Source of the DNA: Acidimicrobiia bacterium | GTDB taxonomy: Bacteria; Actinomycetota; Acidimicrobiia; Acidimicrobiales; Poriferisodalaceae | Reading direction: 5' to 3' | Length of the DNA stretch: 64,000 nt | Assembly: GCA_022827265.1 (NCBI GenBank) | Contig: JAJDTF010000034.1 | Coordinates: 23,319 to 87,318 of the forward strand | Part shown: piece by piece, positions 34,595 through 43,595 of the stretch | How positions within the stretch are numbered: position 1 is the stretch's first letter | How the letters are laid out: every line of letters starts with the position of its first letter | Program-made: the position numbers and the translations under genes | The notes under the pieces: model-generated | The model's database searches: none | Seen by the model: only the letters and a program-made list of their open reading frames with translations | What the model was told of the DNA's origin: nothing

Positions 34595-37345
34595 TCACAT
34601 CACAGGGTAGACCTGTAGGATTTCGTCGCCGTAGTGGTTTATGGCTTTTACGGCGATCTTGCCGGTGGTTGGCTGGGGGAACGGCCGTGAGGTGGTTGAG
34701 TAGAGGCTGGCCCAAGCTTCGGGGCTGATCTCGGCGCGGAGGGTTCGAGCGAGTTGGGCGTAGGGATCGCCGGCACCGGTGAAGTATGCGTGGCGCACGC
34801 AGAACCCTTGATCGTCGTAGTTGGTGTCGATGAACCAGCAGGCGATGTCGTCGGTGGACGAGGAGCGGACTTGGCCTGTGGTGGGGTCGTACACGTCGAG
34901 GCCCTTGATCTCGACGACGTAGTTGTCGGAGTCGGCCGCTTCGTCGTAGACGCGGCGGATGTCGATATCCGGTTCGCCGAAGACCATGAACAGATTGCCT
35001 GCTCCGGTCTTCTTCAGCAGCTCGTCGCCCATCGCCAAGTCGGGGTTCATCCGGGCAAGCAGCACTCGCAAGCTGCCGAGCGTTCGCTCCTCAGCGGCAA
35101 TCGCGAATCCGTCTGCGGCATCGGAGGCATCACCGAATGCCTTGGCCTCTTCGCTGGCGAGTGCATCGAAGGCGAAGCCGAGCACGACAAGCAGGTCGAA
35201 ACCGGCGCCGCGTAGCGCCTCACGGCCTGCGCCCAGCACCTGCTCGGGGCCGACGGTGCCGTGCTCGGGGCCAATGGAGACCGCAACCCGACGCTGCTCG
35301 CCGTCATGATCGGTGAACTCGCCCTCGGCATGAATCCACTGGCCGGACCACAAGTCCAGACGGTCGAACTTGAGGCGCTGGTCGGCGTAGGTGTTCTGCA
35401 CGCCCGCGCTGCGCAGGTTCTCTACGATCATCGGCTCGAAGTCAGGCTTGAGGATGCCGTTCGGCGCAGCCTGGTCTTCATCGGTTGATTCGAGCGTGCG
35501 ATGAGGCGACAGGCTCTCCATCGTGAAACGTCCCGTCACCCGGACACGCTTGCGATCCTCGTAGGGCTGATCCACGAGCGGCTCCGATGGCGCCTCCGCC
35601 AACGCAGCCGCCTCGGCTTCCTCGGCTGTCTCACAGTCGTCGATTGCTGCACAGTTAGCGAACAAACCAGAGGTAACGCGACGAGCCAACTTGTACACAA
35701 AGCCCTTGCGGACGTCCCCAGTGAATGGTCCTTCACTGGCGCGTGTGTTGGATAGCTTTGCGATCTGAGCCGCGCCGGTGGCAGAATCTGCCAGAGTGAA
35801 ATAGGGATGCCTAGCGGCCATCAGACGAGTTCGAGCGAGCGCCAGCGCAACACGGCTAGTGTCCACGGTTATCCAGCGTCTTCCCCACTGTTCCGCAACG
35901 TACGCCGTTGTGCCCGAACCACAGGTGGGGTCCAATACCAAATCCCCGGGATCAGTTGTCATCAGAATACAGCGCTTGACAATCTCAGGATTAGTCTGAA
36001 CGACATAGACCGGGTTAGAAGCCCCTCCCAGATGGTCCCACCAGTTGGAAATCACCTTGAATGCAAAATCGTCGTAGTAGCGCTTGTATCTCAGAGTCGT
36101 ACGAAGTGGCACTAAGCGATTCACTCGCGCGAGCCGTTCCATGCCACTCAGACCGTCTCCTGTGCGGCGAGATGTATGCCGCCAACACAGTCCCTGTCCG
36201 GGCACATACGACACGCCATCGACCTCGACAGGATCCATTTGATTGGTCCGCTCTCCACCGTTGCTCACCTGCCACGAACTGAACAGACGCGCCCCAGGCC
36301 AGTCGCGATCCAAGGATCGTAGATTGAGCCGATAGTCCCGAGTGGTGCCGTCGGTGGACGGAACAGCGGAAACCGGAAACGCTTCACCATTCGGAAGTTC
36401 GACCCGGCTGAACTCACGTAGAGTATCGATGTCAAGCTGGCGATCCTCAAATAGCTGCCGGTACTTGGGTCCGACTTTGCCACTACCATCACGCGGTTGC
36501 TTCGAATACCACAGCAGGTAGTCGTTCACTGGATCCATGAGTGACGACTTCTGACTACCCTTCTTCTTGACAACAATCGTTACGACAGAACAATCAGCAC
36601 CGAATGCTTCGTCGAGCAGCGAGCGCACCAAATGTACGTTGTCCTCGCCGATCTGGACGAAGATAGAACCGGTCTCGGTGAGCAGTTCACGGCACACGAT
36701 GAATCTGTCACGTAGATAGCTGAGGTACGAATTGATACCAAGTTCCCAAGTGTCCCGATAGGCCTTTACTTGTTCAGGCTGGCGAGTCGCGTCTTCCGCT
36801 TTGCCGTCCGTGACATTCCGCTTGCGCGTCGAGACCTGCCAATTCGAGCCAAACGAAATGCCGTATGGCGGGTCCAGATAGATCATCTGCACCTTGCCAC
36901 GCATATGCTCTTTCTCGGCCAGTGAGTTCATGACGAGCAGCGAATCGCCGAGGATCATCCGGTTCGACCAGTTGTCCTCGTGCTCGTAGAAATCGATCGA
37001 CTCGAAGCCCTCCGTACCGTCGAAGTCTTCGAACAACTGCAACTCAGACGGCAGCTCGGCACCATGCCGCAGGCCTTCCACGATCGCCCGCGGCTCGATC
37101 CGCTCTTGGATGTAGATGGGTACCGCGGGGACTTCGAGGTCGCCATCGGCCTTCTGCTGCCACACCAGCTCAGGCTCGTAGATCTCGCGGCCGTACCGAA
37201 CGGTGACCGGCCGACGCTCGTCCTCGGCGACGAACTCCCGTTGTTCACCGCTTGGAATATTGGCCCTCGTGTCGGCATGCTCCAACGCCTCCACGACCGG
37301 CGCTGTCGATCCGGTGGTGCTGGCACTGCCCTGCTGTTCGCTCAT
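34595..37345 (-). CDS. Type III restriction-modification DNA methyltransferase (Mod)
   Basis: A 916-aa beta-class adenine-N6 methyltransferase. The catalytic DPPY motif (158-161) precedes the SAM-binding motif LDPTCGSGTT (about 471-480), with the target-recognition region between them. A long C-terminal part (about 530-916) is unusual in size and probably contacts Res. It methylates an unknown asymmetric site and is required for Res function. It is coupled to the Res gene by an ATGA overlap at 37342-37345. The middle of the gene (about 35750-36850) is visibly lower in G+C and has different codon use from its two ends, pointing to a swapped target-recognition segment. Confidence 0.9.
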   Translation of the reverse strand: MSEQQGSASTTGSTAPVVEALEHADTRANIPSGEQREFVAEDERRPVTVRYGREIYEPELVWQQKADGDLEVPAVPIYIQERIEPRAIVEGLRHGAELPSELQLFEDFDGTEGFESIDFYEHEDNWSNRMILGDSLLVMNSLAEKEHMRGKVQMIYLDPPYGISFGSNWQVSTRKRNVTDGKAEDATRQPEQVKAYRDTWELGINSYLSYLRDRFIVCRELLTETGSIFVQIGEDNVHLVRSLLDEAFGADCSVVTIVVKKKGSQKSSLMDPVNDYLLWYSKQPRDGSGKVGPKYRQLFEDRQLDIDTLREFSRVELPNGEAFPVSAVPSTDGTTRDYRLNLRSLDRDWPGARLFSSWQVSNGGERTNQMDPVEVDGVSYVPGQGLCWRHTSRRTGDGLSGMERLARVNRLVPLRTTLRYKRYYDDFAFKVISNWWDHLGGASNPVYVVQTNPEIVKRCILMTTDPGDLVLDPTCGSGTTAYVAEQWGRRWITVDTSRVALALARTRLMAARHPYFTLADSATGAAQIAKLSNTRASEGPFTGDVRKGFVYKLARRVTSGLFANCAAIDDCETAEEAEAAALAEAPSEPLVDQPYEDRKRVRVTGRFTMESLSPHRTLESTDEDQAAPNGILKPDFEPMIVENLRSAGVQNTYADQRLKFDRLDLWSGQWIHAEGEFTDHDGEQRRVAVSIGPEHGTVGPEQVLGAGREALRGAGFDLLVVLGFAFDALASEEAKAFGDASDAADGFAIAAEERTLGSLRVLLARMNPDLAMGDELLKKTGAGNLFMVFGEPDIDIRRVYDEAADSDNYVVEIKGLDVYDPTTGQVRSSSTDDIACWFIDTNYDDQGFCVRHAYFTGAGDPYAQLARTLRAEISPEAWASLYSTTSRPFPQPTTGKIAVKAINHYGDEILQVYPVM

Positions 37346-40300
37346 GCCGCTACCGCCGCCGCCGTCCCGCTTGCTTCCGCCACTGCGCCCCGAATGGTGG
37401 CGTGTGCATCCCAAGGGTCGGTGACCTCCACGAAGAACCAGCGACCGAGCGCTCCATGGTTGTTGACCGCCGGCACCCACAGCTCCCGAGCCGCAGCAAC
37501 CTTGGCTGCCTTGGCATCGTCTGACTTGCCGGTCACTTCGACCACGAGGTGCAGCAGGTCGCCTTCGCCGTGGCCGTCGTCAAGGCAGGCGACGAAGTCG
37601 GGGATGTAGGACCGCTGCTGCCCAGCGTCGTGGTACGGGATGGTGAAGCCCAAGCCGACATTCTTGACATAGCGGCGTACTTCGGGCAGTTCCTCGAGCG
37701 CCTGGGCCATGCGCTGCTCCCACGAGCCAGTGTCGGCCGCAACGTAGTTCACATGACAGCGGTCGGGTGCCGTCTCCCACACCGGACGGGAGGTGTCGAA
37801 ATCGACAGGCCGAGTGCTGCCGACCGGCTCGTACGGCCGCAGCACCGGCCGGAGCTGCCGAGTTCCGCCTTCCGCCCGAACGATGCCGAGGTAGATCTTG
37901 TCGACAGCACGAGCTCGAATCTCATGCAGCTTCAGCAGACCGACAAACGCATTGTCCCGGATGCTGAGGCACTGCGGGTCTGCCAGCCACTGTCGGGTCA
38001 CTCGCAGGAGCGCCGGAAACAGCCACGGCGACTCCGATGCCAGACCGTCGACGACTTCGCGGAAGTACTGGTCCAACAAACCCTTCGCCAGGTCGAATGC
38101 CAGTGCCTGGCGTCGAGTGTCCTCCAGTGAGTCGAGCGTATGAACCTCGCTGGGGCCGAGTGCACCGCGCACTTCGGTGAGCGTCGCCACGTCGCTGCCG
38201 CCGAGGCTCATATGGCTGTCTGGTCCGAAGTCGGCAGCGAGATGTTCAGTGGGCACGTCCCACTTGTAGCCGACGACTCGCGGGAAGGTGATCTCGCACG
38301 CTGAGCGTTCGGGCAGGGCGCGTACACGCTGCACCGGTTTCGGCGGACCAGGCGGTTCGCCCGCGCCCCGGGCGGGGATGAACGAGAACGGGATGCCGTA
38401 CACCTCTGCGTACTCGGGGCTGAGCAAGCCCGTCGTGCGGTCGAGGTCATAGGAGCGTCGGCGTAGGCCGCGCCCCACCACCTGTTCGCACAGCAGCTGA
38501 GTGCCGAACGCCCGCACGCCCAAGATGTGGGTGACGGTGTTGGCATCCCAGCCTTCGGTCAGCATCGAGACGCTGACAACGCAACGCACGTGCTCGCCGA
38601 GCCGGCCCACCTTGCCGACGGTGTTCATCACCTCGCGCAGCAGGTCCTCGTCGGTGAGCTTGTCGGCGTCTCGTCCGGGGAAGCGGGCTTCGTATTCGGC
38701 CTTGAACGCTGATATCTCTGTGGCGGCGTCGCGCTTGAAGGTGGCGGACATGTCCTCGCCCGACTCCAGCTGCACCGAGTCGATCAGCACCGTGCGCGGC
38801 CGGGCCAACCACTGACCGTGCTCGACATTGGACAGCAGCGGCAGAGCGCCGGGCCGAAGTGCCTGACTGGCACCGTGGGACACTTCACGCCCCGCGATGT
38901 AGTCGTAGATCAGCTTGGATACCGCCGTGTTGGCACACACCACGATGAACACGGGCGGTGCGGTCCGTTCGCCGACGCCGCTCCGACGCGCCCGCTGCTG
39001 GGCCTCCCATTGCTCGAACGCCTCGCGATAGTTGGAATACAGGCTCTCCAAGGCGCTCTGCAGGGTCGGCGGCAGCAGCGCCTCGATGTCATCGTCGGCT
39101 GTGTGCCGGCGACGCTTGGGCAACCCGTCAGCAATGTGAGGCCACAGATGGCGATATGTGGGCACGATGCTCGCCGTGTCGTCATCGACGGGGACGCGGG
39201 GAATCTTGACCAGGCCTGATTCGATGGCATCCATCAGGCTGAAATCTGAGACAACCCACGGGAAGAGAGTGCCTTCCGCCCAACCGGAGCCCTTGAGATA
39301 GAAGGGCGTGGCGGATAGGTCGTAGGCGGCTCGGATGCCGAGCTTGGCCTGCACTGCTTCGAGACCTGTGATCCACATGCGGGCATCGCTGTCGCGGGTT
39401 TCCGCTTCCTTGCGCTCAGCAGCCGTGAGCTTGGCGGTCCTCGGCGCATCTTGGGCCGTAGAGGCAGGTTCGTCGGCGCCGTCGTGCGGGGCCGTCGGGC
39501 CGTTCGTCGATACAGACGCGTCGAGGTCGTAGCGGCGTCGGTGGTAGCAGTGGTGTGCCTCGTCGTTGATGACGACGATGTTGCGCTTGTTCGTGCCGAG
39601 ATCGCGGCACACCCGGCGGACCATCTGCTCGGGCGTCTCGGTGAAGGCGTCGGACGGGCTGTCGGCGCCGCTACCAAGTATCGACTTGGCGGCTTTCGTC
39701 GCCGCCATCCTTTCCTTCTGGCGCAGGGCGTGAAAGTTGGTGATGGCGATGCGAGCCCGGCCCAGGTCACCGCGTCGGTCGGGCGGCACCAGGTCCATGA
39801 CCCGGTAGTAGTTCGACGGGTCCGACGGCAGCAGCACCCGAAGTCGATCTCGGATCGTGATGCCCGGGCATACCACCAAGAAGGCGTCAGCGAACCGGCG
39901 GTCGCGGGGATTCGCAGCCTTGTTCAGCGTGTGCCAAACGATGAGCATCGCGGCGACAACGGTCTTGCCAGTGCCTGTCGCCATCTTGTGCGCGATGCGC
40001 GGCAGCCCGGAGTTGGCGGCTGCATTCGCTTCGACGAGGCGGTTGTCGATCCAGCTTGGACGCAGCGCCGCGGGCGCCTCACGCAGGAAGATCGCAGTTT
40101 CAAGCGCTTCGATCTGGCAGAAGAACAGGCGGCGCTCGCGGTCTGGCGCCTGCCAGTGTGCGAGCAGGTGACGGGTCGTCGCCGTCACACCTGGATGGCC
40201 GAGATCGCGCCACCGACCGACGTGCTCGCGCACATCGTTGACGAACCGGTTCAGCTCGATGCGCTCACGATCCTCGTCGAACAGGTCGAGCGTGGCATGC

Positions 40301-40503
40301 TCGGCCGCCTCGGCGCGGTTCCGTGCCGCTGGCACCGGCACGAAATAGCCGCTGGGACGCCGCTCGCCGACGATCTCGTCGGTGATCCCGTCGTCATCAA
40401 AGCGGAAATGGCGAGATGGTTCGTCGAACGGCCCGTTGATAACCGGGTTCTCAATCTGCCTACGCGACTCGCCAGCCGCCCCCGAACCGCTCACACCCCG
40501 CAT
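37342..40503 (-). CDS. Type III restriction endonuclease/helicase subunit (Res)
   Basis: A 1053-aa SF2 ATPase-nuclease. Walker A is MATGTGKT (174-181), the DExH box is NDEAHH (313-318), helicase motifs include SVSMLTEGWDANTV and QLLCEQVVGRGLRRR, and a C-terminal PD-(E)xK-like nuclease site appears as YIPDFVACLDD…VEVTGK. Translocates on or senses unmethylated sites and cleaves foreign DNA together with Mod. Res precedes Mod, the reverse of the classical mod-res order. Start ATG 40503, or GTG 40494. Divergent from the ATPase at 40654 across 150 bp. Confidence 0.9.
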   Translation of the reverse strand: MRGVSGSGAAGESRRQIENPVINGPFDEPSRHFRFDDDGITDEIVGERRPSGYFVPVPAARNRAEAAEHATLDLFDEDRERIELNRFVNDVREHVGRWRDLGHPGVTATTRHLLAHWQAPDRERRLFFCQIEALETAIFLREAPAALRPSWIDNRLVEANAAANSGLPRIAHKMATGTGKTVVAAMLIVWHTLNKAANPRDRRFADAFLVVCPGITIRDRLRVLLPSDPSNYYRVMDLVPPDRRGDLGRARIAITNFHALRQKERMAATKAAKSILGSGADSPSDAFTETPEQMVRRVCRDLGTNKRNIVVINDEAHHCYHRRRYDLDASVSTNGPTAPHDGADEPASTAQDAPRTAKLTAAERKEAETRDSDARMWITGLEAVQAKLGIRAAYDLSATPFYLKGSGWAEGTLFPWVVSDFSLMDAIESGLVKIPRVPVDDDTASIVPTYRHLWPHIADGLPKRRRHTADDDIEALLPPTLQSALESLYSNYREAFEQWEAQQRARRSGVGERTAPPVFIVVCANTAVSKLIYDYIAGREVSHGASQALRPGALPLLSNVEHGQWLARPRTVLIDSVQLESGEDMSATFKRDAATEISAFKAEYEARFPGRDADKLTDEDLLREVMNTVGKVGRLGEHVRCVVSVSMLTEGWDANTVTHILGVRAFGTQLLCEQVVGRGLRRRSYDLDRTTGLLSPEYAEVYGIPFSFIPARGAGEPPGPPKPVQRVRALPERSACEITFPRVVGYKWDVPTEHLAADFGPDSHMSLGGSDVATLTEVRGALGPSEVHTLDSLEDTRRQALAFDLAKGLLDQYFREVVDGLASESPWLFPALLRVTRQWLADPQCLSIRDNAFVGLLKLHEIRARAVDKIYLGIVRAEGGTRQLRPVLRPYEPVGSTRPVDFDTSRPVWETAPDRCHVNYVAADTGSWEQRMAQALEELPEVRRYVKNVGLGFTIPYHDAGQQRSYIPDFVACLDDGHGEGDLLHLVVEVTGKSDDAKAAKVAAARELWVPAVNNHGALGRWFFVEVTDPWDAHATIRGAVAEASGTAAAVAA

Positions 40504-40653
40504 CCTGCCACGGCAATGAGCCCGCGCCAGCGCCCATATCCCGAGCGCATCGTCAACACAGCTCAGAACACGATCCGCACGGCCACGCGGCCCTACACTT
40601 GGATGCCACCAACCGACCCCGTTACGCAGCCGTCGAATCCTCAAGGTGCACTC
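40504..40653. promoter_or_regulatory. Shared divergent promoter region of R-M and ATPase-PIN operons
   Basis: 150 bp between two head-to-head starts (Res at 40503, ATPase at 40654). Both promoters must lie here, so the two operons may be co-regulated. No clear palindrome or consensus -35/-10 is visible. Confidence 0.5.
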
Positions 40654-42081
40654 ATGTTCACGTCAATGAGACTCCGGGATTTCAAGTCTTGGTCAGATAC
40701 AGGCAGAATCCGCCTTGCCCCGGTCACAGGCTTCTTCGGTGCCAACAGCTCCGGCAAGTCAAGCCTTCTCCACTCGTTCGTCCTTATGAAGCAGACAGTT
40801 CAGTCAAGCGACAAAGGGGTCTTCTTGAACCTCGCTGGGCATGACAGCATCATTGACTTCGGCAACTATGGCCATCTAGGTCACAGCGATTTCTTGAGTT
40901 TTCTGTTTATGGAATTTCAGTGGCAACAAGCAAGATACGCCGACGTCTTGGAACCCGAACTCCTCAATGCGCTGTTTGAATCGACCAAGAAAATTGGGTT
41001 TAGCGTCAAAAACGAACCGACAAATGACCTCCAGTTTCGATTCGCTGCTCCGCATGACGACACCGCCCCTCCTCTCCTTGGATCGGCATCTATCGAATAC
41101 CAATCTGGCTCAACCAAAGTCAGCTATTCGAGACCAAGCCATCAACCGACAGGCGATAGAGGCAACCACTTACTCAAGATCGAGGCAGTATCCATAGACT
41201 CTGATACGGCACACGTCTACCATAGTGTTGCCGAATTGCCCCCACCCGCCCGGTGCTATAGTTTTCCAAGCAGTGCCGCTATCGATGCCAACACACAGGA
41301 CCTGCTTAGGTTGCTTGAGGTACAATTCGAGAGTAAGTTCTTCGAAAAACTCTTCTATCTCGGCCCACTGAGACAGGGTGCCACTCGGACCTATCTCTGG
41401 AGGCAATCTGCACCAACCGATGTAGGTCCAGATGGATCAAATGCAATCCAAGCGCTACTTGCTGCGCGGGATCGCGGCAAGACTAACGCACGAGGACTTG
41501 CTACAGACCGCACACCGCGCGAACCGATCACTGTCGAAGAGCACGTGTCGCAATGGCTGCAAGAACTCGGACTTGCCTCGGTATTCGAGACTCGACGGTT
41601 ACGCGAAGGCGATGATTTCTATGAAGTGATCTTACGCGCCGCGCCAGACGCTCGGCAGATCCCCCTCATCGATGTGGGCTTCGGCCTTTCGCAGGTGCTG
41701 CCCGTACTCGTACTTCTAGCGTATGTCCCGGAAGACACGACTGTTCTTCTTGAACAGCCTGAGATGCATCTTCATCCTGCGGCTCAAGCCGGACTCGCCG
41801 ACATCTTGATTGAGGTTGCCAAGGTGAGAAACCTGCAGGTACTCGTTGAGAGTCATAGCGAACACTTGCTAGCGCGTCTTCAACGGCGAGTCGCCGAAGA
41901 GGTGATTAATGACAGCGACGTGGCGCTGTATTTTTGTCGCCACGACGGGCACAAATCCGAGATCACATCGTTAGAACTGAGTGAATTCGGAGAAATCCAG
42001 AACTGGCCGGAGAACTTCTTCGGAGATGCAATGGGTGAAGCTGTAGCCATGATCGAAGCGCGGGCTCGCCGCGAAGAATGA
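40654..42081 (+). CDS. ABC/OLD-type ATPase with DUF3696-like C-terminus
   Basis: A 475-aa SMC/Rad50-related ATPase. Walker A is GANSSGKSS (29-37), followed by a long middle region without coiled coil, ABC signature-like GFGLSQVLP (about 342-350), Walker B VLLEQPEMHLHP (364-375), the H-loop in ESHSEHLL (399-406), and a C-terminal FGEIQNWPENFFGD typical of DUF3696 proteins. AAGGTG precedes ATG 40654. The coding frame is A/T-rich compared with neighbours. It is followed after 29 bp by a PIN nuclease. Predicted sensor or switch of a two-gene defence cassette. Confidence 0.85.
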   Translation: MFTSMRLRDFKSWSDTGRIRLAPVTGFFGANSSGKSSLLHSFVLMKQTVQSSDKGVFLNLAGHDSIIDFGNYGHLGHSDFLSFLFMEFQWQQARYADVLEPELLNALFESTKKIGFSVKNEPTNDLQFRFAAPHDDTAPPLLGSASIEYQSGSTKVSYSRPSHQPTGDRGNHLLKIEAVSIDSDTAHVYHSVAELPPPARCYSFPSSAAIDANTQDLLRLLEVQFESKFFEKLFYLGPLRQGATRTYLWRQSAPTDVGPDGSNAIQALLAARDRGKTNARGLATDRTPREPITVEEHVSQWLQELGLASVFETRRLREGDDFYEVILRAAPDARQIPLIDVGFGLSQVLPVLVLLAYVPEDTTVLLEQPEMHLHPAAQAGLADILIEVAKVRNLQVLVESHSEHLLARLQRRVAEEVINDSDVALYFCRHDGHKSEITSLELSEFGEIQNWPENFFGDAMGEAVAMIEARARREE

Positions 42082-42110
42082 TCAACTGATCGCTCGCGCC
42101 GCCGTTTAGC

Positions 42111-42596
42111 ATGGATCTCCAAGTCATCGACACCAACGTGCTCGTTGCCGCCAATGGCACCGATACCCACGCTGACAAGTTGTGCCAGTTGACTTGCGCA
42201 CGACGGTTGCAGGACACGCAAATAAACGCCGTTCTCGTCCTGGATGCACAGCGGAACATCCTGCTTGAGTACCAGCGAAGAGTCGGTTCCGGAAATCCCA
42301 ACACACCAGCCAAGCGGTTCTTTGTCTGGGCTTCGCAAACTGCCCCGAGGCTCGGCGTACAGCTCACACCCCACGCGACCCGGGTGTTCGCAGAATTCCC
42401 GCCGAGCGAAGGTCTTCGGAACTTCGACGAAGATGATCGCATGTTCGTCGCGGCGGCCATCGTCGCTTCGCAGTCCGGTGCGACAGTTCTCGCCAACGCG
42501 CTCGACAACGACTACGCCGAACACCAAACAGCTCTTCGGGAGGCCGGCATCCGGGTTGACGAACTCTGCCCGCAACACATCAAGGTCGAGCCATAA
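42111..42596 (+). CDS. PIN domain nuclease, downstream partner of the ATPase
   Basis: A 161-aa PIN-domain protein, longer than most VapC toxins. Acidic residues are at Asp7 (VIDTNVL), Glu53 (ILLEYQRR), Asp107-Asp109 (NFDEDDRMF) and Asp132/Asp134 (ALDNDY). No antitoxin gene accompanies it. Instead it sits 29 bp after the ATPase on the same strand, suggesting that the ATPase, not a small antitoxin, controls its nuclease activity. Confidence 0.85.
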   Translation: MDLQVIDTNVLVAANGTDTHADKLCQLTCARRLQDTQINAVLVLDAQRNILLEYQRRVGSGNPNTPAKRFFVWASQTAPRLGVQLTPHATRVFAEFPPSEGLRNFDEDDRMFVAAAIVASQSGATVLANALDNDYAEHQTALREAGIRVDELCPQHIKVEP

Positions 42597-42620
42597 CCGC
42601 ACAGCCACACGGAGTTCCCG

Positions 42621-42668
42621 ACATCGCAGCCACCGCAGCCCTGCGCGACCTCGCCTACTCGGTGTAGC
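42621..42668 (+). pseudogene. 3' remnant of an HSL-type hydrolase gene
   Basis: Fifteen codons and a stop reading DIAATAALRDLAYSV, matching the last residues of the hydrolase at 27593-28666 (EVYAATAAALRDFAYSV). No upstream coding part exists. It directly follows the ATPase-PIN cassette, so it marks the right-hand edge of the defence segment. Confidence 0.75.
42634..42668. repeat. Direct repeat, right copy (35 bp)
   Basis: Matches 28632-28666 at 34 of 35 positions in the same orientation. The two copies bracket the NCS2 permease, SDR, LLM, TA pairs, type III R-M and ATPase-PIN genes. Confidence 0.88.
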
Positions 42669-42694
42669 TGCATAGCCGCGGAGACGCGGCATGT

Positions 42695-43582
42695 TCAGAG
42701 GCCGAGGACTCGGGCGGCGTTGTCGCGCAAGTACTTGCGCTCGATGTGCGGCGGCAGCTCCCAGCCGGCCACGATGCGGCGCAGGTCGGTGAGCGAGCCG
42801 CAGTTGGGATACACGCTGCCGAACAGGATCTGGTCGGGAAGCTGGCGCGCCAATGCGGTCACATAATCCTCGGAGCCGGGGAATCCGTAGTGGACGTACT
42901 GGCCCGGCACGATGACGACATTGGGCTGCTTGTAGGCCACGCCCAGGGCTTCGCGGACGTAGGGCCAGCCGCCGTGCTGGATCGACACGGTCAAGCCGGG
43001 AAAGTCGGTGGCGACGTGGTCGGCGTACTCGGGGCGGCAGTCGTCTTGGTACGGCCCCAGCAGGCAGCTCATCGTGGTGGACACGATCAGCCCGAGGCGC
43101 TGTGCCTCCTCATAGATCGGGTAGAGCTCGCGGTCGTCGAACCGGCGGCTGATCTGGGCAGTGGACGGGTCGACAGTGACGCCGCGCATGCCCTGGTGGG
43201 CCAGCTCGCCGACGGCTGATACGGCGGCCTCGACCTCGCTGGGCTCGACCGAGCCGAACCCCACGAACCGATCCGGATGCTCGGCGACGATCTGGCGGAT
43301 CTCGGCGGAGCCGGTGGGGTCCAGCCCGCGGATGCCCGTCGGCCCGGGCACGCCGATGACGCCCAGCGCTATGCCGGCCTCGTCCATCTCAGCGAACATC
43401 AGGTCAACCGACTGGGCCTCGAAGCTGGGGCACGGCTCGAGACCCATCCGCTCGAGGTAGTGGTAGGTGGTTTCCGGCGTCCAGCTGCGCGCCCCGATCG
43501 GCCGGAACCGGAAGTCAATGGCGCCGTAGTCCTCATCGCCACTCGCGTCAGCGGCATCGCCGCCAGCCGCGGGATCCGCCAT
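42695..43582 (-). CDS. Amidohydrolase family protein
   Basis: A 295-aa TIM-barrel amidohydrolase_2-type protein. The N-terminal metal motif is altered: IDFRFRP replaces the usual D-x-H, so one His ligand is missing. Later His residues (SIQHGG, GQYVHYG) remain, and the C-terminal LFGSVYPNCG replaces the usual FGSDYPH, losing the Asp. It may therefore be catalytically altered or metal-independent. Start at 43582. It lies 13 bp after the MDR gene in an operon. Confidence 0.8.
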   Translation of the reverse strand: MADPAAGGDAADASGDEDYGAIDFRFRPIGARSWTPETTYHYLERMGLEPCPSFEAQSVDLMFAEMDEAGIALGVIGVPGPTGIRGLDPTGSAEIRQIVAEHPDRFVGFGSVEPSEVEAAVSAVGELAHQGMRGVTVDPSTAQISRRFDDRELYPIYEEAQRLGLIVSTTMSCLLGPYQDDCRPEYADHVATDFPGLTVSIQHGGWPYVREALGVAYKQPNVVIVPGQYVHYGFPGSEDYVTALARQLPDQILFGSVYPNCGSLTDLRRIVAGWELPPHIERKYLRDNAARVLGL

Positions 43583-43595
43583 CAGACGAGGACCA

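Noticed and set aside
39451..40653. Long N-terminal extension of the DUF3696 ATPase
   Set aside because: It overlaps the Res gene in antisense. Homology and a good ribosome binding site begin at 40654.
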